Below are positions 16,679 through 23,721 of a DNA stretch of 64,000 nucleotides, piece after piece. The DNA comes from Candidatus Saccharibacteria bacterium oral taxon 955 (lineage in GTDB: Bacteria > Patescibacteriota > Saccharimonadia > Saccharimonadales > Saccharimonadaceae). Position 1 is the first letter of the stretch. The number at the start of each line of letters is the position of its first letter. The stretch lies in contig CP047918.1 in assembly GCA_010202265.1 (NCBI GenBank), forward strand, positions 310,001 to 374,000, read 5' to 3'. The position numbers were made by a program, and so were the translations under genes. The notes under the pieces are model-generated. The model did no database searches. It saw only the letters and a program-made list of their open reading frames with translations, and was not told where the DNA came from.

Positions 16679-16719
16679 AATAATCGTCTCTGTAACGACA
16701 ATGTTATATTGGTCGATTT

Positions 16720-17445
16720 TTGTTTTCGGCTTCAGCTAAACAGATTCTTGAACAATCAAAGTCTACTATTGATTTTGACGATATTATCAACTCGGGCAAA
16801 ATACTGATCTGTAATTTATCGAAAGGATTACTTGGCGAGGATACGTCTGAATTATTTGGTATTACCATACTTGCGAAGCTTCAGCTCGCAAGTCTGCGGC
16901 GCGCCCGACTGCAACAATCGGAGCGTCGCGCGTTCTATATTTACGTCGATGAGTTCCAAAATTTCGCCACAACCTCATTTGTGCAAATGTTATCTGAAAG
17001 CCGTAAATATAAAGTTTTCATGATCATGGCAGAGCAATCTACTTCACAACAAAGCAATCAGCAAACTGTAAATATAATTCTGGCCAATGTCGGTACGGCT
17101 ATCTGTTTCCGAACTGGCAACCCACAGGATGAACAACGGCTATTACCGATGTTTAGCCCGTATATTGAGCCAGGTGAAATTAGCAATTTGCCAGCCTATA
17201 ATTACTATGCGCGATTAGCCGCAGTGAATGCACAAGAGCCGTTATCTGGTGAAACATTATTGCTAGAAGACCAGGGCAATAAGACCGTACGGGATGCTGT
17301 TATTACACATTCACGGAAGTGTTACGCAAGGAAGCAAGAGAATACAAATAGCAGTGGCCAACGCACTACAAAGAAAAAACAGACGACAAAAGATAAGAAT
17401 GCGGAGAAAAAATCAATACCAATGATAGATGACTGTAACATCTAA
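16720..17445 (+). CDS. Type IV coupling protein (VirD4/TraG-like) C-terminal fragment
   Basis: 241 residues matching the C-terminal part of conjugative coupling ATPases: KILICNLSKGLLGEDTSELF, the Walker B region FYIYVDEFQNF and MIMAEQSTSQQ, followed by the FRTGNPQDEQ stretch and a lysine-rich tail. The Walker A half is absent; upstream the frame closes within 10 codons. The break at about 16.70-16.72 kb coincides with the recombinase break, so one deletion or rearrangement removed both 5' ends. Non-functional for DNA transfer in this form; TTG at 16720 is only the first possible start. Confidence 0.75.
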   Translation: MFSASAKQILEQSKSTIDFDDIINSGKILICNLSKGLLGEDTSELFGITILAKLQLASLRRARLQQSERRAFYIYVDEFQNFATTSFVQMLSESRKYKVFMIMAEQSTSQQSNQQTVNIILANVGTAICFRTGNPQDEQRLLPMFSPYIEPGEISNLPAYNYYARLAAVNAQEPLSGETLLLEDQGNKTVRDAVITHSRKCYARKQENTNSSGQRTTKKKQTTKDKNAEKKSIPMIDDCNI

Positions 17446-17486
17446 CTATAGGCACAAGCGGTATCTAGTGCTATAATTCTAAGCAT

Positions 17487-18224
17487 ATGCCCATAAAGCT
17501 AGTTGACACAAAAATTCTCTGGGCGAAGAGCGGTAATCGTTGCGCGATGTGCAATAATATATTAGTAATCGATCCCCATGTCAACTCCTTGTATCCCATA
17601 GGCGAACAAGCTCATATTAAGGGAGATAAGCCAGGTTCTGCACGCTACGATAGCAATCAAAGTAACATTGAACGCAACTCATATAGTAATCTAATTCTTC
17701 TCTGTCCAACTTGTCATACAATTATTGACAAGGATGTGACAAAGTATTCTGTTGGTCGTCTTTTGGAAATTAAAACTAAACACGAGAAGAGTATTGAGCA
17801 AGCTATAAAGAAATACTTACCTACAGTCACGTTTAGAGAGCTTGAGAAAACCTTGCAGCATATAGTTGACAATCCTCCTCTTGAATATGAGAATAAAGGT
17901 TTTGACCTCATACCTATACAAGATAAGGTGCGCAAAAATAGTTTAGGTCCGCAAGCGGAACAAATGCTAAAACTAGGCATGGCCTCCGTATCGTTGATTG
18001 GTGATTTTTTAAACAAAAATGCTGGTGAAGACTATCCAGAAAAATTGAGAGTATTTTTCGTGCAAAAATATAAAGACTTAAGAAGAGAAACTGATAGTGG
18101 TGATGTCATATTTTATTCTCTAGTACAAGCAGCTTCAAACGACAGTAGCTACCCTCGTTATATGGCTGCAGCCTATGGAATAGTGGCCTACTATTTTCAA
18201 CTATGCGAGGTATTCGAAAAATGA
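17487..18224 (+). CDS. ABC-3C system HNH nuclease component
   Basis: 245 residues. The N-terminal 85 residues form an HNH endonuclease with two zinc-knuckle pairs (Cys19/Cys22, Cys73/Cys76) and QAHI (His43), ILLCPTCHTIID (His77). The helical C-terminal region is typical of effector components in ABC-three-component systems. It is followed by overlapping genes for a small membrane middle component and an ABC ATPase, the defining order of ABC-3C. Expected role: DNA or RNA cleavage on invader detection. TATAAT at 17472-17477, extended by TGC, ends 9 bases before ATG 17487, so the operon is leaderless like the host's core genes. Confidence 0.8.
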   Translation: MPIKLVDTKILWAKSGNRCAMCNNILVIDPHVNSLYPIGEQAHIKGDKPGSARYDSNQSNIERNSYSNLILLCPTCHTIIDKDVTKYSVGRLLEIKTKHEKSIEQAIKKYLPTVTFRELEKTLQHIVDNPPLEYENKGFDLIPIQDKVRKNSLGPQAEQMLKLGMASVSLIGDFLNKNAGEDYPEKLRVFFVQKYKDLRRETDSGDVIFYSLVQAASNDSSYPRYMAAAYGIVAYYFQLCEVFEK

Positions 18225-18463
18225 TAATACTTCCAGATAAGACTGTTCGCGTGGGATTTTCGGTCATTGGAGTTGGGGCAATACTTCTTCAAAACATGGA
18301 CTCGGTTGAAACAGTAAGCTCACTGTGGAGCAAAGTGAAGACGCATGAAGAAGTGGGCACATTTGAAAAGTTCGTCGCGGCCTTAGTGCTATTGTTTTCC
18401 TCTGGAACCATACTGTATAATAATGGAATAATAGAGAAAAATAAAAAACATGAAATTAGTTAA
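18221..18463 (+). CDS. ABC-3C system middle component (small membrane protein)
   Basis: 80 residues with two hydrophobic segments (about 10-28 and 50-68). Its ATG at 18221 overlaps the HNH stop as ATGA, and its end overlaps the ABC ATPase start by 14 bases, so all three are translationally coupled. In-frame codons upstream to 18203 are not needed. Identification rests on size, topology and position between the two recognisable partners; the sequence itself is not diagnostic. Confidence 0.65.
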   Translation: MIILPDKTVRVGFSVIGVGAILLQNMDSVETVSSLWSKVKTHEEVGTFEKFVAALVLLFSSGTILYNNGIIEKNKKHEIS

Positions 18464-20156
18464 GCTAAGCGCAAATAAAAGCATTTTTAAAACTATACAA
18501 TTTCGTAAAGGTTTTAATATAATCATAGCCGATCGCGATCAAGATTCCAGCGATAAGCATTCTACTAATGGCTTAGGCAAAACACTATTACTTGAAATTA
18601 TAAACTATTGCCTCGGAGGCAGTCCATCAGAAACTCTCAAAAAAGAGGAGATGCGAGACTGGATATTCAGTTTAACTATCGAGATAGATGGAGAAGAAAT
18701 TATCCTCAAACGGGCAGTAAAGGATCGTAAGAAATATGTAGAGGCGCTAGGAATTGAAGACATCAACGTAGATGAAGTTTGTTTAACCCTAGGAGAGAAG
18801 TTATTTGGCCTTAGTGTACGCGAGGTAAAAGACAAAAGCAATCACCCTACGTATCGCACATTAGCATCGTACTTCATGAGGACTTATGACGGCGCATTTT
18901 CTAATCCTTTCTTATGCTTTGCTGGGCAGAACGCGCTATCTAGAAATAACAATGCTGCTTTTCTAATAGGGCTAAACTGGCGACTATCTGTCAAATTCTC
19001 GCAACTTAAATCTGAATTTAATAAATTGGACAACGCAAACAAAGCCATTGAAACTGGTGCTTTCAATGTGTTTGGGGGTACGGTGGGTGATTTAAATTCA
19101 GAAAAAATAGACATTGAATTACAGCTTACAGAGAAGATGAAAAGACTAGAAAATTTTCAAGTTCACGAAGACTATAGAGACATACAAACTAAAGCAGACG
19201 CTTTAACCGAAGAAATCCACAATATTCTTAATGAAATCACTATAAACTCTCAAATTGTAGAAAGATACAAGGATAGTTTAAAAAATGAAAACGGTGATGA
19301 TATAAGAATAGAACAAATATACGAAGCAGCAGGCGCTGTCTTCGAAAAGTCCTCTCTACGTACACTTGATGAGGTAATCAACTTCCATAGGGACGTGGTG
19401 CTTAATAGAAAAAATTATCTAGAAAGCGAGATTGAGTTATACTTAACAAAAAACAGAACTTTAGATAGTAAAATGGAGAAACTCTCAAACGAGAGAGCTG
19501 GCTACATGAATATACTAAAAACACATGGAGCTCTTGATGAGTATACAAAGCTTCAAGATGAGGTCAATAAAAGTAAGGCTAAGATAGCGGACATAGAGAG
19601 TAGAATCACTCGGCTTACAGAGATTGAGTCAAGGATTGATGATATACGGATAGAGATTAGCGGTATTATATCAAAAATGCGGCAGGAATATAGCGGAAAT
19701 CAGCCTCTCGTATCAGAAGCTATAAGCTTATTTAACTCAAACTCTCGGTTTTTGTACGAACAGTCCGGGACGCTCTCTATTGATGTAGGTAAAGAAGGAT
19801 ACAAGTTTAAAATTGATATCAAAAAAGCCGGTAGCGACGGAGCCAGTAGTATGAAAGTGTTCTGTTACGATCTTATGTTAGCCGAATATTGGTCTACTAT
19901 ACGCCACAGAGAATTTCCTCTATTCCACGATTCAAAAATATTTGCAGACGTAGACCCTAGGCAGGTAGCAAAAGCTTTAGAGATTTCTAGTCATAAAGCT
20001 GAGTCACTGGGCTTTCAGTATATTTGCTCCATGAACTCTGGGTATATGCCGTACGATTATTTATCAAAGGAATTTACCGATAACCTAAGTCAGTATACTA
20101 TCGCAAAATTTCACGACAAAAATGAGCACGGCACGCTACTGGGTGTAACTTTTTAG
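18450..20156 (+). CDS. ABC-3C system ABC/SMC-like ATPase (DUF2326-type)
   Basis: 568 residues. N-terminal Walker A NGLGKT (residues 40-45) in a RecF/SMC-like context, a long coiled-coil insert (about 180-430, EKMKRLENF, SKMEKLSNERAGYM) and a C-terminal half-ATPase domain with FPLFHDSKIF at the Walker B/D-loop position. DUF2326-type ATPases form the sensor of ABC-3C conflict systems; they are thought to detect invader nucleic acid and control the nuclease. Last gene of the operon; overlaps the middle component by 14 bases. Confidence 0.78.
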   Translation: MKLVKLSANKSIFKTIQFRKGFNIIIADRDQDSSDKHSTNGLGKTLLLEIINYCLGGSPSETLKKEEMRDWIFSLTIEIDGEEIILKRAVKDRKKYVEALGIEDINVDEVCLTLGEKLFGLSVREVKDKSNHPTYRTLASYFMRTYDGAFSNPFLCFAGQNALSRNNNAAFLIGLNWRLSVKFSQLKSEFNKLDNANKAIETGAFNVFGGTVGDLNSEKIDIELQLTEKMKRLENFQVHEDYRDIQTKADALTEEIHNILNEITINSQIVERYKDSLKNENGDDIRIEQIYEAAGAVFEKSSLRTLDEVINFHRDVVLNRKNYLESEIELYLTKNRTLDSKMEKLSNERAGYMNILKTHGALDEYTKLQDEVNKSKAKIADIESRITRLTEIESRIDDIRIEISGIISKMRQEYSGNQPLVSEAISLFNSNSRFLYEQSGTLSIDVGKEGYKFKIDIKKAGSDGASSMKVFCYDLMLAEYWSTIRHREFPLFHDSKIFADVDPRQVAKALEISSHKAESLGFQYICSMNSGYMPYDYLSKEFTDNLSQYTIAKFHDKNEHGTLLGVTF

Positions 20157-20175
20157 TATACTGTAGACCTGTCTG

Positions 20176-20403
20176 CTAAAAGTTGCCGTCTTGTTTCTTA
20201 TACTTCTCCAAAAATCCCTCAAAATCAAAACTCTCGCTCTTGCTCGCAACATGCGCAAATCGCTGCATGAATTTTAGAAATCCGATCGCATAGTCTCTCG
20301 TCGCATTTTCAGGATCATGAATCTCTAAGTAGCGTAATGTTTTCTGAATTGTCTCTTCGTCTTCGTACAGATGAAGATTTTTGAATGTATCTTCGTTTTT
20401 CAT
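20176..20403 (-). CDS. Small hypothetical protein downstream of PLD-like gene
   Basis: Unrecognised, 75 residues, acidic and helical (EDEETIQKTLRYLEIHD). It starts 2 bases after the stop of the PLD-like gene, so the two are co-transcribed and may work together, for example as a binding partner. No motif is visible. Confidence 0.5.
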   Translation of the reverse strand: MKNEDTFKNLHLYEDEETIQKTLRYLEIHDPENATRDYAIGFLKFMQRFAHVASKSESFDFEGFLEKYKKQDGNF

Positions 20404-20405
20404 GA

Positions 20406-20876
20406 CTACTTCACCTCCATAAATTTGTTAAGTTTGATAAAATTAATCAACATTTCCGCTTCTACTTTTGACGTAATCCGACGCATTATTTCGCAGCTGT
20501 CATAGTACGACAAGATATTGAGACTACCTTCATAAATAATCTCTTTGTCAATTATAGCAAGTTTACGGTGATGTTTGGTAGTAAACAGTATCTCTACACC
20601 AATTTCTTGCAGCGATTCTATAGCGGTAATCGCCTGCATGCGATATTGTGTGTCGTGCTCATCGGGGTGACGAGTGTTGATAATGATCCTCACATCACGT
20701 CTAGTGAGACGCTTGAACACCGGAAGGAATTGCTTAACTCTAGTTAGTCTGATAAATGGGCTTTCGATAATGATACTACAACGTGCCTTTCTCATGTCAC
20801 GAAGAAAATGAGCATCAAAGGTATTTTGGTTGTACAGGCTAGGAGTTAGCGATTGTATCATCTTAAACATCTTCAT
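20406..20876 (-). CDS. PLD-like (HKD) domain protein
   Basis: 156 residues with one HKD motif: HHRKLAIID places His103, Lys105 and Asp110, followed by GSLN (118 and 120). Single-motif members dimerise to form an active site and act as nucleases or phosphodiesterases. In this element it could be a nuclease of a defence or mobility function; the target is unknown. The upstream frame (20863-21060) overlaps its start. Confidence 0.7.
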   Translation of the reverse strand: MKMFKMIQSLTPSLYNQNTFDAHFLRDMRKARCSIIIESPFIRLTRVKQFLPVFKRLTRRDVRIIINTRHPDEHDTQYRMQAITAIESLQEIGVEILFTTKHHRKLAIIDKEIIYEGSLNILSYYDSCEIMRRITSKVEAEMLINFIKLNKFMEVK

Positions 20877-21060
20877 TCTCCAAATCGGCTAAGTAAACCT
20901 CGCCATCTTTTATCGTCATACCAAGTTCTCTGAATCGATCCCGCAGCAGGAACAAATCATTGAACAAAAGTTCCAAATTTATATGTGCTGGCTCACCATA
21001 AAAGAAATTATTTCGGAACTGGCGCCTTATATGGCGACTTTTTCGTTTTTTATATGGTCG
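20863..21060 (-). pseudogene. C-terminal fragment of an unidentified protein
   Basis: A stop-to-stop frame of about 65 codons ending at 20863, overlapping the PLD-like start by 14 bases. It reads as natural protein (for example INLELLFNDLFLLRDRFREL and MTIKDGEVYLADLENED) but has no credible start codon or Shine-Dalgarno; the only ATG leaves 18 residues. It is best seen as the tail of a gene whose 5' part was lost at the right side of the element. Confidence 0.4.
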
Positions 21061-21298
21061 TTAATTTTGGAGGTTGATAATTTTAGCGTTAGATTTACGT
21101 GTATTAGTGGGGCGCGATGCTGTATACGGCTTAAGGGCGGAGTATTTTATGTAGTTAAGATAGTGAGGTTGGTTATGGAGTGGGTGGTATAATTGAGGCG
21201 TAGTGGTTGTGCTATGTCGAGTTAAGTGTTTGGAATATCGATAATAGCGAGATTATTATAGTTTATAAGTATAATGCTCACGCCAGGAGGTGGCGATA

Positions 21299-22057
21299 AT
21301 GAGTTCAATGGTTGTTATAACCGCGGCAGGCGGCAACGGGACGGCGATAGAAATTATCGACGACCCGCTTACCCGTACAGAGTACTCTAGTCGAGGACGA
21401 CTTCTCGGAGAGCGCATGGAGAAGCTCGGTGCCGAACAGGCCGGTTTTCTTGTGCTGTCACAAGGTCATTTTGAAATGGCCGGCGGAGAGTTCTGTGGCA
21501 ATGCGTCGAGGGCGGCCGCCGTTTTGTTTTCTGAACTGCGAAACGCTAGAGACGTAAATTTCACAGTGTCTGGCTTCAAGGGCACTGTCTGTGCGACCGT
21601 TGACAAGCAGATGGATGGCAAATATTCTGTATGCTGCAGGTTCCCGGGCATGTCTGTCGACATTCGCCCCACCAAGAGCTGTGAGCAGACAGTAGATGTT
21701 GTTGATCTCGGTGGTATTGTCCATGTTGTTATAGAAGATAAATTTCCGGTTCAGCAGGATGCTTATCAGGAGATACATCATCGCCTGACGGAAGAGCTGA
21801 ATCTTCGTAAACGAGATGCTGTTGGAGTAGTCTGGGTTGAACGTAAGGGTGATTCTGTTGATATTCACCCTGTAGTTTGGGTAAGGAGTGTTGATACGTT
21901 TTTCTATGAATCGTCATGCGGCTCTGGGACCATCGCAGCGTGTGCTGTCACTGGGGTCTCAGATATTGTTCAGCCGACAGGGAAAATTATCTGGGCTGAA
22001 ATTAATGACGACCTGGTTTCTCTTAAGAGCGATATGGAAGTTATTTATTCTAATTGA
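21299..22057 (+). CDS. DapF-superfamily racemase/epimerase (DapF- or CntK-like)
   Basis: Cofactor-independent two-cysteine amino acid epimerase, 252 residues. Both catalytic cysteines are present in family context: GGEFCGNASR (Cys66) and ESSCGSGT (Cys207). The family includes diaminopimelate epimerase and histidine racemases used for metallophores; the EFCGNA form does not settle which. No other lysine/DAP or metallophore gene is in the window. AGGAGG at 21285-21290 lies 8 bases before ATG 21299, which is preferred over the in-frame GTG at 21290 that overlaps it. A TATAAT at about 21270 would drive it. Confidence 0.75.
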   Translation: MSSMVVITAAGGNGTAIEIIDDPLTRTEYSSRGRLLGERMEKLGAEQAGFLVLSQGHFEMAGGEFCGNASRAAAVLFSELRNARDVNFTVSGFKGTVCATVDKQMDGKYSVCCRFPGMSVDIRPTKSCEQTVDVVDLGGIVHVVIEDKFPVQQDAYQEIHHRLTEELNLRKRDAVGVVWVERKGDSVDIHPVVWVRSVDTFFYESSCGSGTIAACAVTGVSDIVQPTGKIIWAEINDDLVSLKSDMEVIYSN

Positions 22058-22113
22058 GATACTGCGATTAATTAACCTTTCTCCTGCGGTATCAATTGAG
22101 ACGGTTTCGTAGC

Positions 22114-22812
22114 TTAATATATATTTATCGGGCCGTAAATTGCCTTCTTTTTGCCATAGAATGTCGCCCACTCACGGTCACCGTATGAGAAGTGCCACCA
22201 CTCACCGTAGAACGGCGCGAAGCCTTGCGCTATCATTGCATCGTGCAATATCTTTCTATACAAGGCCTGCTCTGAGGTCACTTCTGCAAAGGTTTTAATT
22301 ATGTCCGGATCAGAATAGTCGGATATAGCGTTGCCCATGTCGACAGGATTATTGCTATCATCGACGAGCGTTAAGTCGACTGCTGCGCCCATTGGATGCC
22401 CAGCTACATCAGGTACTGCGACAAAATCGTGGACTAGGCGTATTAAATCATACTCTGACATACTAGGGTTCTCTCTTCGTAGAACCTCTTTGCGTTCACG
22501 AAAGTACTTTTCCTGCACCTTTGGATGGCGAAATCCATAAACAATACGTAGCCGTAGGTTATTAGTGTTTCGCAACTGCTTGTTTACTTCAGCGAGCTTT
22601 TTAGCTACTGTGTCGCGCACTAAAATAGATTCACCAGTATAAGCTTGCATGTCAGATTGCTCGTGTTGTGACACTATTGATGGATCATACTTTTGCACAT
22701 CAACTAGCGGCTCTTGGCTAGCGCTCTGCTCTGCGCTCGCCATTTCGTCGTAAGTCATAATGTGTCGGTTAATGTAATTAGGATTTTCTTGAATTTGCTT
22801 CACCGTGTTCAT
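22114..22812 (-). CDS. VanX/DdpX-type D-Ala-D-Ala dipeptidase (peptidase M15D)
   Basis: About 232 residues. Zinc ligands and catalytic residues are all visible: GFRHP (Arg95), GHPMGAAVDL (His139, Asp146) and GEWWHF (Glu204, His207), matching VanX Arg71, His116, Asp123, Glu181 and His184. It hydrolyses D-alanyl-D-alanine or similar dipeptides. There is no signal peptide, so it is cytoplasmic. Start at ATG 22812 is chosen because the AGGAGG Shine-Dalgarno lies inside the longer TTG frame; the spacing of 12 bases is long. A T-box-like leader with terminator lies upstream, suggesting control by tRNA charging and a role in amino acid scavenging. Confidence 0.85.
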   Translation of the reverse strand: MNTVKQIQENPNYINRHIMTYDEMASAEQSASQEPLVDVQKYDPSIVSQHEQSDMQAYTGESILVRDTVAKKLAEVNKQLRNTNNLRLRIVYGFRHPKVQEKYFRERKEVLRRENPSMSEYDLIRLVHDFVAVPDVAGHPMGAAVDLTLVDDSNNPVDMGNAISDYSDPDIIKTFAEVTSEQALYRKILHDAMIAQGFAPFYGEWWHFSYGDREWATFYGKKKAIYGPINIY

Positions 22813-22871
22813 AATCTGATAAAACCTCCTCAGGCACAATAAATTATTATTTACCCAAGGAACGAGAGATC

Positions 22872-23048
22872 AAAAAAGAGACCTCCCGCGGTCCCATCCT
22901 TGTTCTATAGTTCATTGCTGAATTATAGCGCTCATTACCGGCTCTACGATGGATCGCGATTTCGGTTGTGTGACTTTACGGCTTCACTCCCGTGGTGTAT
23001 TTTGACACCCAGCTCGTTCCGGCGTGACTGGAACTCGGACGCTTTATA
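22872..23048 (-). promoter_or_regulatory. T-box-like riboswitch leader with intrinsic terminator
   Basis: On the minus strand the sequence AAGGATGGGACCGCGGG (22885-22901) matches the T-box consensus AGGGTGGNACCGCG at 13 of 14 positions. It is followed by a competing terminator: gggacc (22890-22895) with ggtctc (22878-22883) and then six T (22872-22877). A long-range pairing at the base of the upstream domain (TATAaaGCG with CGCTATA) is possible. The variable base after TGG is G, predicting a C (or U) discriminator in the sensed tRNA; the specifier codon was not resolved by eye. It controls the VanX-type gene. Confidence 0.7.
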
Positions 23049-23054
23049 GAATCC

Positions 23055-23083
23055 ATATAAGCAGAATGAAGACAGATAGTCAA
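23055..23083 (-). promoter_or_regulatory. Promoter of the T-box leader
   Basis: Minus strand TTGACT (23078-23083) and TTATAT (23055-23060), 17-base spacer. Predicted start near 23048 gives a leader of about 235 bases before ATG 22812. Confidence 0.55.
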
Positions 23084-23176
23084 GTAATTGCCTATTAGTG
23101 CAAATTAGATCGATGGCTTGCCGAGTGGCGGGATGTATAATAAGTCTATCCCCAAAGTACGGTTAAGTATAAATAT

Positions 23177-23482
23177 ATGCAAAAAATCGACCCAGAGCTC
23201 ATCAATAAGATATACCCAAGTCCCAAGACGGCTGATGAGGCTCGCGCTGAACGGTCGGAGCGGCAGGGCCTCCTTTACTCGCGTAGATCGGCTCACCCTA
23301 GGTTGCAGATAGCGTTTATTCTGTCAGGTATGCTAGGCTTGGTAGCTCTGTACATATATTTCTTTCAGGCTATTTTTCTAAGCAGTATAATGGGATTCTC
23401 CCTAGTGTCGCTAATCGGACTGATCCTAGTGTGGCTAATCTTGTCAGCTATCAAAAAGATTAGAAAAATAGTTGACTCATAA
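23177..23482 (+). CDS. Small two-helix membrane protein (101 residues)
   Basis: Unrecognised. A basic 40-residue N-terminus (ADEARAERSERQGLLYSRR) and two hydrophobic helices (about 45-67 and 71-93) ending in a lysine-rich tail, so both termini are probably cytoplasmic. A TATAAT at about 23135 and an A/T-rich stretch directly before the ATG are possible promoters; there is no Shine-Dalgarno. Divergent from the T-box leader. Confidence 0.6.
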   Translation: MQKIDPELINKIYPSPKTADEARAERSERQGLLYSRRSAHPRLQIAFILSGMLGLVALYIYFFQAIFLSSIMGFSLVSLIGLILVWLILSAIKKIRKIVDS

Positions 23483-23531
23483 AATTACTGATAAAACAAC
23501 TAAGATTAATGTGCGGTTACGCGGGTTAAAA

Positions 23532-23556
23532 TAAGCCAGTTTTACGACTTGGCTTA
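23532..23556 (-). terminator. Terminator downstream of ABC transporter operon
   Basis: taagcca (23532-23538) with tggctta (23550-23556); on the minus strand it is followed by TTATTTT. It lies about 165 bases past the permease stop. Confidence 0.5.
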
Positions 23557-23564
23557 GGTCGACA

Positions 23565-23662
23565 GGAGGCTATGCGCAGTACCAGGAGTATGCGCCTCCA
23601 GTATTGTAGGCGTTGAGACCATAGATGTATCTACATTACTTCTGGATACTGGCGCCCTTTTT
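23565..23662 (+). other. Structured intergenic region with mutually exclusive hairpins
   Basis: The segment at 23592-23604 can pair either with ggaggc at 23565-23570 or with atactggcgc at 23646-23655; the second form is followed by CCCTTTTT, an intrinsic terminator in the + direction. The layout resembles an attenuator, yet no + strand gene follows. It lies in the interval 23483-23721 that otherwise holds no gene. Confidence 0.4.
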
Positions 23663-23721
23663 GACGACACCAAATGGTGGAACTCAGTATTGCCATCCAT
23701 ATGTACCCTGCAAGGTTAATA

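Larger units (their letters stand above)
15084..21060. mobile_element. Decayed integrative (conjugative-type) element at tRNA-Glu
   Basis: Left end at the tRNA, then a large serine recombinase, a type IV coupling-protein fragment, an ABC-3C conflict operon, a PLD-like protein and a broken reading frame. The stretch from about 16.7 to 21.0 kb is visibly more A/T-rich than its surroundings. No duplicate of the tRNA 3' end was seen, so the right boundary is approximate. Both mobility genes are truncated, meaning the element is probably immobile now. Confidence 0.6.

Noticed and set aside
20983..21192. 69-codon + strand frame right of the PLD-like gene
   Set aside because: Low-complexity A/T-rich translation without start signals; the opposite-strand frame is more protein-like.
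21290..21298. GTG start for the racemase gene
   Set aside because: The first base of this GTG belongs to the AGGAGG Shine-Dalgarno that serves ATG 21299.
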